From Axinella damicornis (Eukaryota > Porifera > Demospongiae > Axinellida > Axinellidae): a stretch of 64,000 bases of DNA. The stretch's first letter is position 1, and every line of letters starts with the position of its first letter. Shown here one piece after another: positions 1 to 9,600 of the stretch. The stretch spans positions 10,317,467-10,381,466 of the forward strand of contig OZ007513.1 of the NCBI GenBank assembly GCA_963931865.1, in the 5' to 3' direction. Position numbers and translations under genes: made by a program. Below the pieces are notes generated by a model that saw only the letters and a program-made list of their open reading frames with translations, did no database searches and had not been told where the DNA came from.

Positions 1-755
1 GTCCTATGTAGGGGGTCCGGGGGCATGCCCCCCCGGGGAAATTTTTGCTTTCTAGGCGCTCAGAGACTAATTTTGGTGCATTCTGAGCCATTTCCACTGC
101 ATTGTACTGAGGTTGATTTTATGAGATTATTTGTGAAGCAAGTGCACAGTGGTGAGTCGACGTTTGGCAAGTTCTCAGCCAGGGCATCGTCGTCAAGGTT
201 GCTCGGCTTAGAGAGCCAGCGCCATCGTCACTATCTGCGTCTTGCTGCTGTATCTCGACAACTGGTTCAGTGTTCACATGCATGTACTAGTCACCGACGA
301 TTCCTGCGATGGGTCCTGGTCAATTTCTGTACGACAAAAGGTGGTACACTGAATCAGTGATACTAGGCACCACTGTGACGTGGCAAGCTTACGTAGAAGT
401 TCTCTCTTGACGATTGATACAGTACAGCGTATTCGGCTATCAATCCATGCATGCAATCTTGGCGACGTAGCGGCTAACTTAGCTACGCCGTATCAATCGC
501 CACAGTTAGTAGGCAGTGTATACAGCTACTAAATGTTACCTTACCTAGTATATTCCGTGAAACTGGGGAGAAGAATGACTGGATGTGCCTCTGCGCCATA
601 ACGCATACGTACCGTGTGCTACAGCGCTTACACCGACTACACGTGGCACGGTGGCCTATGCGGAAGGGGGCAGAGCCCCCTGCCTTTATTTTTGGGGGGG
701 CTCCAGCCCCCCCCCCCCCCCCCCCCCCCCGGCCCCCCCGGTTCTTACGCCAGTG
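1..755. mobile_element. hAT-like DNA element, left end outside window
   Basis: This stretch has no counterpart in the paralogous promoter regions of the array (compare 12480-12520). Homology to them resumes abruptly at 756. The right terminus reads ...TTACGCCAGTG, whose reverse complement CACTGGCGTAA resembles hAT ends. The first 45 bases hold a GGGGGTCCGGGGGCATGCCCC palindrome of the kind often found just inside hAT-like termini, so the left end is probably only a little outside the window. A C-run (707-730) lies near the right end. No transposase frame is visible, so it looks non-autonomous. The short open frames inside show no family resemblance. Confidence 0.45.
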
Positions 756-770
756 ATGCGTTCGCATGAG

Positions 771-833
771 TGACGTCACATTCAGATCAGGTAACTTGCC
801 AGCCCCACCCACACTGTCACATAATTGCTGACC
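771..833 (-). promoter_or_regulatory. Promoter block of a tenth phospholipase copy
   Basis: The block contains a perfect TGACGTCA palindrome (771-778, CRE/ATF type) followed by GCCAGCCCCACCCACACTGT and CATAATTGCTGACC. The same order stands just upstream of exon 1 in copies 3-6, 8 and 9. The matching exon 1 would lie to the left, beyond the inserted element at 1-755 and outside the window. Promoter function is inferred from position and conservation between paralogs only. Confidence 0.4.
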
Positions 834-1979
834 GCTACGCGCACCACGAGCGCCTAAATGGTCATATATAACTGTGACGTGTTGAAATGCCTGTAGTGTC
901 ACCCCCTTGCATTGTAGCATGCAGCTGACGTTCATGCATGCATGCAAGGGCGTAGATAAGTTTGTAAGGGTAGGAGGGTTAGAACGAAGTGTTCCCGTAA
1001 GGGGGCTTGAACCCAGACAGCATACGCATTGCAACAGAAGGATACTTCGTTAAAAGTTTATATGAGCTACGTTGTTGCAGAAATCTGATGGCAGCTGAAT
1101 ATAATGTTCAGAATAATCAAGCATTTTTTTTTAATGTATTGAGAGTATAAGGTACGTACATGCATGCTCTCTTCGTACCAACACCCAACTATAGTAATTA
1201 TTATAAGTATCGTACAGACTTTCCTCTGTTTACTTATGCAAGCATGTTGAACATTATAATTACATCCCTTGCCATGCATTCACTTTTTTTTTCCCCCCGT
1301 GTGAAAAGAATAATGGATAATACAGTGTATATATACATGTAATGGGTGAATGTACTGAAACTCTTGTATGAAAAATATAGTAGAGTAGAGAGAGTAAAAA
1401 GGATGGTTTCAAGGTGAGCACTTTGACCATGCAGTCCTCCAACACGGCTTGAACCCTTCAGTAACGCTGCTTAACTGGCGGAAGCTAGCAATGCTGTGTG
1501 CACACCAAAGCCCATACACAGGCCGTACACACAGACATTTACCCCACCAGAAAAACAAACGCCACTTCTGGGGATCGAACCTGCGGCACCTCCGCCTAGC
1601 TGGGCTCCCAGTTGAGATGTCATCCCACTGCACCAATCCACTGTTCAATTCACTGTAAGTAGCAGTGTTCAGATTTCGAACTCCTGGCAATCGACACACT
1701 GGATAGCTACAAACTTTCCTCTGTTTACTTATGCAAGCATGTTGAACGTTATTACATCCCTGTTGCCATGCATTCACTTCACTGTGTTCAGATTTCAAAC
1801 TTCAGGCAATCGACATACTGGATTTCTTGGGTAATAACAATGTGATATAAAACTAAAAGAATAGATCTAGCTACTCTACATAGCATGCATCATCCATGGC
1901 AAAACTCCTCTACAATGAAACAGTGGAGTATATTATATATTATACCTAATACTAATCCTATGTATAGTCATATACACAC
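834..1979. other. Intergenic spacer, 3' of copy 9
   Basis: No gene is seen. The spacer holds the array's conserved 5'-flank: a GGGGGCTTGAACCC segment whose minus strand gives a tRNA B-box-like GGGTTCAAGCCCC near 1000, an ATGC-rich patch, and a T/C-rich tract around 1285. A tRNA-derived SINE module is annotated separately. The same spacer recurs at about 12.6-13.7 kb and 35.3-36.3 kb. Confidence 0.6.
1562..1643 (-). mobile_element. tRNA-derived SINE module
   Basis: On the minus strand there is an A-box-like TGGTGCAGTGG (1625-1635) and, about 50 bases further, a B-box GGTTCGATCCCC (1570-1581). This is the internal RNA polymerase III promoter layout of a tRNA. A clean cloverleaf with a paired acceptor stem could not be drawn, so a SINE head or decayed tRNA is more likely than a working tRNA gene. 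Three near-identical copies sit at equivalent spacer positions of the array, so they were probably copied by array duplication and not by three insertions. Confidence 0.45.
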
Positions 1980-3340
1980 TCACTCTAACATGAGTGCAAG
2001 TATCATTGCCGTGCTTCCCACCATAAGTGTGAGACTGGCAGCAGCACTCACAGTAGTAGAACTGGGCATAGGAGCACCCACGACGTCTGTTATTATCTGA
2101 GCGTGATCAATTCCAGGAAAGGTTGTGACATTAAACGGCTGACTTTGCTCATTCCTCCAATTCAGACACACTTGCAAGCTTAGAAGATTGACAACACCAT
2201 CTCCATCGCCGAGGCCAATACTAGTTTCATTGGCACCCATACTTGTGAGCTTAGAAGATTGACAGTTCCGTCTCCATCGCCAAAAACAATGTTAGTTTCA
2301 TTGGCATCAAGTCCATTGCCGTAGGTATAGCTTTCCGGGGTGGAGACATTGGTACCATAGTAACAGTAGGTTGGTACTCTGGGGGGAGGATAGTTTTCAT
2401 TTATTGGTACAATCCCCTGGTACATCTGGTAGCCCTGAGGGTAGCGAATGTCTGTGAAAAGATCTTCGTAGTCATTGGCTGTGTAGGTTCGGTTGGGTGT
2501 TGTCACTAGTGTTGTGTTACCCCAAACAGAGGGTTTGGGTAACAGCCATACGGTGCTCTCAAAGGTGCGAAATAGTAAACCCTCAGTCGTCGAGATAGTC
2601 AGTTGCAAATCTGAATTCCCCCCGGACCATGCTCCTGAGAGAGTGACCCAAGCATTGATGTACATATCTTTCCACTGCTGGGTGACCACTTCATTGAGAA
2701 AATACAGTGACACAATGCCACCCATGCTGTGGATCACCAATGTCACCTTTTCTCCACTACTGTTGTGCATAGTTTCAACCAGTGATCTCACACGAGAGTA
2801 GAAGCCAATCCTGTACAGCTCATCTGGAGGTAAATAAAGAGAGTAATAATTACGTGATCAATCAACTCATTCTTTGAATTGGCATGGGAAGGAGTGCCAC
2901 ACAACTGTAGCGATATCAATGGTAGCCACACAGTATAGCTAGATGCTAAACAATTATTTGGTTATGTTATTACTGCATGCATATATATAGTTGCCACATT
3001 CTGTAAACAACTTCAGGACACTGGTGCAGAGCCACTACCCCACCGGAAGCAAACCATGCACCATGAGACCTCAGAAATTATAACTGGTATCAAAGTGGGC
3101 GGATTCCCTTCTTTGCTTCTTGGTATACATTTGTATTGGTTTCAAGGAATCACTCTAGTTAGAATCCTCACATGACATGTGGCTCACCAATAGTTCACAT
3201 ATGTAGGTGTAGCTATGGCCACACCTCCAGGAATCCTAATTAGTCTTACTTACCTATGGTAACTTTGCTTCTATTATCCCACAAGTTCTATTCCATAATA
3301 GCTAATCAGGGACCCATCTATAGCAACAGATGTGCCCAAG

Positions 3341-3383
<43 letters not shown>
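3341..3383. repeat. Poly-C tract (43 bp) in intron 3
   Basis: An uninterrupted run of 43 C in intron 3 of copy 9. The equivalent position in copy 6 (20428-20463) has 36 C. On the transcribed strand this is a poly-G run. Length differences show slippage after duplication; very long homopolymers may also be mis-sized by sequencing. Confidence 0.85.
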
Positions 3384-3480
3384 ACCCTCCTACTCCAGCA
3401 GCTCAGATGCTCACACAAAGGTTATATTGCAGAAAGGGAAATGATACCACTCTACATGCTCAGAAGCTTGATCTATGTTA

Positions 3481-3542
3481 GCCTCGAACCCAGGTGCAGA
3501 GGACGGGCTCTTTTCCCCTTCCTCCGCGCCTGGGTTCGAGGC
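3481..3542. mobile_element. Short TA-flanked hairpin MITE
   Basis: Inverted ends GCCTCGAACCCAGG and CCTGGGTTCGAGGC enclose a short loop and are bounded on both sides by TA. It belongs to a family of small hairpins with a GYCTCG end found throughout this window. An identical one lies at 20548-20609 in the paralogous intron, so it predates that duplication. Confidence 0.6.
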
Positions 3543-5986
3543 TATATCTATGTATGCTTGACAACCCTATTATGATTTAGCTAGATTGTATCTATCAGAT
3601 TCTCAGGAACGTCCAGGCTACACGCATCCTGGCACTACCTGCAGCTAGCCTCCAATCATATGGAGCTGCTCGGATGGTGTTCCCTCTCTCGTAACCCCTG
3701 GCAACAAAATAGTCCACAAATGTATTGAAGTTTGGAGAAGCTGGAGGAGTGTCCAGGAATTCCACAGTATTGGTGTCTCCAAATCCTGGCACCCTGACCT
3801 CTGCACCAGTGTTGTTACTGTAGGTACCATCAGTACTGTTGAAGAGAAGCCTGCAGTGGTATAGAAACATTCATAATGAATACTCTGCTGCAGTGAGGTA
3901 TTTTCCTATATACATAAGCCTCCGGCCGGCCAAACCTCGGGTGGTTATACTTAGGGGACCCACATAATATTATTATACAGTATAGTGGAATGATATTGAG
4001 GATCTCTAGCTGTGACTAGTGTCTTGACCTCCCCTCTTAAATACAATAGTGCGATTGCTCACAGGCTTAACAAAACATCAAAATGGCCTCCGTTTTATTA
4101 TTCCGTTAAGTTTATTCATAAGACTGCATGGCAGGAAATTAAAGTATGTACGATCTTTGAAAAGCAAACAGCTTGGAACTTATATACCAAGTAGTGCTCT
4201 GTCAACTATTGCTGTAACACAGTTACCATGGCGATCAGCTGCCAGCTACACAACCTGGAGTAGCTACAAGTGAGACAGTATAGCTTCCGTTTTGCTGCCA
4301 TTGAACTCCATGTTCTTTGCCTTGCAGAACTACTTAGTCATGTGATTTTGTGATGTCAATGCAGCCGCCAAATGAGTTACTACATGATCCTAGTACAGTC
4401 GGGGCAGTAGCATAGGTGGGTGAATATTAGTACACTCACAGCAAGTCATTCAGAAGGCACTGCGGCTGGAGGTTTTGATTCACCCACACCCTCCTGTACA
4501 TCTCATTTGTGCAACACAAGCAGTTGTAGGGATCAGTAGTCACCCGAGCTTCCAGCTGGGAACTAATAAAGCCCGGAACTGTGTACAAGAGAGTCAAATT
4601 ATAGCATAATTACGTCACGCATTGCAGTGTGACCTTCTGATTCTACCAGGCTACCTCATAGCCTATAATTATATAACTGCTGCTGATCTCACTCACATAT
4701 GCATGCAGCCAGTGCTGCCTATACCTTAAATGGCAATGTTAGGGTTAGGTCACGCCAAAATGTTGCAGAGACAGACCAGTCTGAATTTTGACCCAGGTGG
4801 CAGGGGAATAAAAGGCATATCACTTGTATGGTTAAGTGTAGCTACATGTAGCTGATCAAGTATGGCCAATACAATGCACACTGGTAGGTTGCTACTAAAA
4901 GTCTAGTCTCTCGATAATCACCTCCCATGCACTGAATTATTTTCTATTTCTGCTAGTGCACTTATCTGCAGCATGATAAGTTATCACTATAATATACTGC
5001 AAACTTCCCAAACCTAGTATAATTATACATGTTCACTGCAGCACTCCACAATTTGCCAATAGCTGGATGTCACTAGTGACACATTTTATTGTAGCTATGG
5101 TATCATGTACAATCCTGGTCCATTCCTGAAGTCTTTTTTGCTTGCAAAGATTGCGTGTAAAGTGGTGACAAGTTACTAGTGCATGAGGTCAAGTTACAAA
5201 GACTGCATGGTACCCCCATGCACACATAAGCATTCTTGGAACTATAAGATGATTGGTTGCTGCAGTGGTATTCATCATCATTGTTATTAACAATATAAAG
5301 TTATCTACTATAGTTGTACTATAGGCAGTCATGTGATATGCGATAATAAGGGCTGCTAAGTAGGCATCACATTGTCATGTCTTGGGGCTCAAGTGTAGCT
5401 AATGCCTGCAGCTGAATGCACTGGATCTCCCCTGCAGGCCGGCCATTCACATCTTTCTCTTTCATACCCATCCAGAGAGGAAAAACAGTTTGGAGATGCC
5501 CCATATTATTACCTGAGTGTTAGCATTGTAGTAGAGTCGACAACTACTGATTTGTTAACCTTTGTCTTTCTGGATGGTCATTCATTCTGGCATGTTACCA
5601 AGCCATGCTTTTCAGGAGTCTTGCTTGCATATAAGTATCTTCAAGCCTCGATCTGTATGCCCTGGTTAGCATACTTTGTCATGCAGGTACTACCATAGAT
5701 AATAGAGCATAAATCTATGGCAGTACGGCATCTAGTCTGTTGGTGACATTAGCCTTACAGTTATTAGTTAGCAAACAGTTCATGCATGCATGCAGAGCGC
5801 TTCCATAATAATATTGTTAACGTGAGAAACACATCAATTCTGATTCGGCGTATACACCAAACGAACTCACTAATGAGAATGGGCGACTGAGCGGTGGCTC
5901 CCAGAACAGCAGCGCAGAGAACACCAAGGAGCAGCATCTTTCTTCCAAGATTTTCTTCCAACACTACGCGCATGCGTTCGCGTGAG

Positions 5987-6056
5987 TGACGTCATCCTTC
6001 ATGTAACCAATCGCTTGCCAACTAGCCCCACCCACACTGTCACATAATTGCTGACC
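5987..6056 (-). promoter_or_regulatory. Promoter block of copy 9
   Basis: TGACGTCA (5987-5994) lies 50 bases upstream of the exon 1 ATG, followed by AACCAAT (6004-6010, CCAAT-like) and the shared CCCCACCCACACTGTC and CATAATTGCTGACC blocks. No clear TATA box is seen at the usual distance. Confidence 0.4.
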
Positions 6057-6698
6057 CCTACTACGTAAGCAGCGAGCTGAAAGTCCTAATTGAATAGCTA
6101 CATTGTTGGTGCAAACACATTACTGTGGCATGTTGAATGCTGTATCTCTGCTGTATTGTAGCATGCCGCCGACATGCATGCATGCATGCATGCATGCAAG
6201 GGCATAGACAAGTTGGTATGGGGAGGAGGGTTAGAAAGAAGTGTTCCCATAAGGGGGCTTGAACCCAGGCAGCATTGCAACAGGACAAATGACATACTTC
6301 GCTAAAAGTTTAGGAGCTACGTTATTGCAGAAGTCTGATGGCAGCTGAATATATAACGTTCAAACATTTCTGTATTGGCAGTAGCTATAACGTACATTCT
6401 CATGCCAACACACAGCAAAATTATAGTTATTGCAAGTATCGTACAGACTTCTTGCCTCTGTTTACATCCCTTGCCATGCATGCACCTCACTGTTGTTCAG
6501 ACTTCAAACTCCAGGCAATCGACACACCGGATTAATTTCTAGGCTAATAATAGAACTCAAAAAATAGATCTACTCTACATAACATGCATCACCCATGGCA
6601 AAATAACACAACTCCTCTACAATGAAACAGTGGAGTACGTATATATCCACATATACCTAGTACTAATCCTACAGTCATATACATACTCAATTACACAC
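6057..6698. other. Spacer between copies 9 and 8
   Basis: No gene is seen. It holds a (GCAT)n tract near 6173-6200 that is 16 bases longer than in the equivalent spacer at 43.7 kb, a B-box-like segment near 6253-6266 (minus strand), and the presumed 3' flank of copy 8. I could not pick out a clear AATAAA signal. Confidence 0.55.
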
Positions 6699-9600
6699 TC
6701 ACTCAAACATGAGTGCAAGTAGCATTGCCGTGCTTCCCACCATAAGTGTGAGACTGGCAGCAGCACTCACAGTAGTAGAACTGGGCATGGGAGCACCCAC
6801 AATGTTTGCAACAGCTTGAAGTACACTCGCATCTGTTATCATTTGACCATGATCAATTCCAGGAAAGGTTGTGACATTAAATGGCTGACTTTGCTCATTC
6901 CTCCATTTCAGGCACACTTGTGAGCTTAGAAGATTGACAGCTCCATCTCCATCGCCAAAGCCAATACTAGTTTCATTGGCACCAAATCCATTGCCATAGG
7001 TATAGCTTTCCGGGGTGGGGACATCGGTACCGTAGAAACAGTAGGTGGGTACTCTGGGGGCAGGATAGTTTTCATTTATTGGTACAATCCCCTGGTACAT
7101 CTGGTAGCCCTGGGGGTAGCCAATGTCTGTGAAAAAAGCTTCGTAGTCATTGGCTGTGTAGGTTCGGTTGGGTGTTGTCAATAGTGTTGTGTTGCCCCAA
7201 ACAGAGGGTTTGGGTAACAGCCATACGGTGCTCTCAAATGTGCGGAACAAAAAACGGTCAGAGATAATCGCTTGTAATATTCCATTGCCGCCGGACCATG
7301 CTCCTGACAGAGGTACCCAAGCATTGATGTACATATCTTTCCACTGCTGAGTGACCACTTCATTGAGAAAGTACAGTGACACGATGCCACCCATGCTGTG
7401 GATCACCACTGTCACCTTTTCCCCGCTACTGTTGTGCATAGTTTCAATCAGGGATCTCACACGAGAGTAGTAGCCAATCCTGTACAGCTCATCTGGAGGT
7501 AAGGAGAGCATAATTATGCATTGTGATCAGTCAACTCCAGTTGCATGCTCATCATTCGGGCATTCATATGAAAACGCCACTGAAGACATGAGAGCTGCTT
7601 AACTGGGCTTTCCGTACAAGGACTGAGAGAAACAAGCACCCAATTGTGTGGTTACTACAGTTGCTTGACACTCCTTTCCATGCAGTGCTCGTGAATGCTG
7701 TTAGTGCGGGGTTAGTGGAATGTATTTGTTGCTAAGTTTTGAAAAGAACTTCAGACACCTCTTGGTGCATGTCGTCATTCTACAAGACTCGGTTTAGTCT
7801 CGGAACCAGACCCTTCGTGCGGGGGAGGAGGAAAGGGGCTGGGCACCATCCTACATTCGAGTTGTCCTCACGGAATGTAATTATGCTTGGCAATTAGCGA
7901 TCAACTGCGATACCACGCGTACGATCACAGTCAACCTGCTCGTTGCTCTCCTCGACTTTAATCAGTCACTCGCGGGTAATGCGGTACGGCACAGCGATTT
8001 GCCATGTCTAGTCACTGGCGACATCGAAAGCCTGGAGAAAAATCATTTCCCTGACGTCATTCGCAATCAACGCTTCTGATTCGTTAGGTCAACATTCCGA
8101 CAATGTAAGATGGTGCCCAGACCCTTTCCTCCTCCCCCGCACAAAGGGTCTGGTTCCGAGACTAAACTCGGTTCATGCAGTTGTTGGTCACTAGCAACTC
8201 ATGTACATGGCCACACCACCACAGACATTCTAATGACTCTCACTCACCTACGTAACTGTACATAGCTTTTGAGACACTGCATGATAAAAACTACATAGTA
8301 CACTGTTGAGAGTTCCTGGGATAGGTTCTGTTCCATATAGCTAGCTAATCAGAACCTCATCCTCTACATAGTCCACTGTGAATGCTGTAGCTAATCAGAA
8401 CCTCATCCTCTACTGACGGTCTGCTAACATATACTGCTCGCATACATCCTGGCACTACCTGCAGCTAGCCTCCAATCATATGGAGCTGCTCGGATGGTGT
8501 TCCCTCTCTCATAACCCCTGGCAACAAAGTAGTCCACGAATGTATTGAAGGTAGGGGAGGACGGAGGAGTGTCCAGGAATTCCACAGTATTGGTGTCTCC
8601 AAATCCTGGCACCCTGACCTCTGCACCAGTGTTGTTACTGTAGGTTCCGTCAGTACTGTTGAAGAGAAGCCTGCAGTGGTATGGAAACATTTGTACTGAA
8701 TATTCTGCTGCAGTAACTTAATAGTAAGTATACATAGGGTGATTATACTCTAAGGAATCCACTTATTCATACAGAATAGTGGAATCAAAGTCAATATTGA
8801 GGGATCCCTGTGCATGTCTAACAGCTCAGGGGCGGATCCAGGATTTGAGAAAGGGGGGTTCTTTTATATGCAGGACTGCTGCCGAAGGCAGTGCACAGAG
8901 GTGCGTAGTGCTGATCAGTCCGCGCAAAGCGCGGACACCTTTAATTTTATTTTTCAGTTATCAGGATGGTCTGTCGTGGCACCTTCGTGCTTTGCACTGC
9001 AAGTTCCAGATGTAAAAGGACAGCAGGACCCGGGGCCACCATGTGCTTCCGTTTCTTGCTCAGATTTTGCTCACGCAACGTAATACGTACGTACATGTAG
9101 ATCGTGGTCTCGTTCCCAAGCCGGTCGGTTTCAGTCAGGAGTTGCAATGTAACGGCAGCTAGGAGCGCTCAATGTTGCCCTCGATGCTCGTCACCGCTGC
9201 AAGCAAGCGCTTGAAATTATAGGTTGAAAGTAAGGTAAGTTCTTTATTAATTACCCCTGGATCTGCCACTGCAGCTTGACCTCCAGCTCACTTATAGGCA
9301 CATATTTAATGTTTGGCACAGGTTCAACTTTCGTCCTAACCTCGTTCCCAGGCCCGAGACGGCCTGGGAACGAGGCTACTCTTGTCTCTGCAGCTATTCT
9401 TTATTAGGTACTGAAGTCTTCATCCAAAAACTCTGCTTCAATCCTACAGAGTGGGAAAAAGCTAGCTATAGGCCTAATTCAAAATGAAGTGATCTTCCTA
9501 GTCGTTAAAATGAAACACATCTAGCCTTTCATGTGGAGATACAGGCGCGTGCTCCTGATAACGAGTGACAACATGACCCTAGTAGGAGATTGTAGTCTGT

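Larger units (their letters stand above)
1980..5937 (-). pseudogene. PLA2G15-like phospholipase copy 9, chimeric last exon
   Basis: Exons: 1, 5871-5937; 2, 4440-4578 (139 nt form); 3, 3639-3850; 4, 1980-2823. Exons 1-3 are open and the splice sites match the other copies. An in-frame ATG at 5973 would add 12 residues before the signal peptide. Exon 4 starts as a type III sequence with the HSMGG nucleophile elbow and the GDGDG acid loop. Just after SSQV, near 2240-2250, it jumps into a type II sequence about 75 bases upstream in register. This repeats the GDGDG region and shifts the frame, so translation stops at 2180 before the catalytic His. The type II tail is also missing 27 bases (nine residues, ATVLQAVAN in its relatives). 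The sequence therefore predicts a truncated, inactive protein. The junction has only a few bases of shared sequence, pointing to illegitimate joining. Confidence 0.75.

Noticed and set aside
483..1034. 183-residue minus-strand frame across the spacer
   Set aside because: It crosses the inserted element's poly-C tract and the promoter block, has no family resemblance, and is not kept open in the other spacers.
2493..2801. Plus-strand frames opposite exon 4 (also at 7168, 14209, 19583, 24375 and elsewhere)
   Set aside because: They are mirror frames of the lipase exon; the recurring MGVVNSVVLPQTEG sequence follows exon 4 conservation and has no independent support.
3256..3444. Proline-rich frames over poly-C tracts
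   Set aside because: Poly-proline comes only from the homopolymer; the flanks are intron sequence.
8779..9083. Frames of 78-99 residues at 8779, 25583 and 46299
   Set aside because: They lie inside the non-autonomous hAT-like MITE and across its ends.
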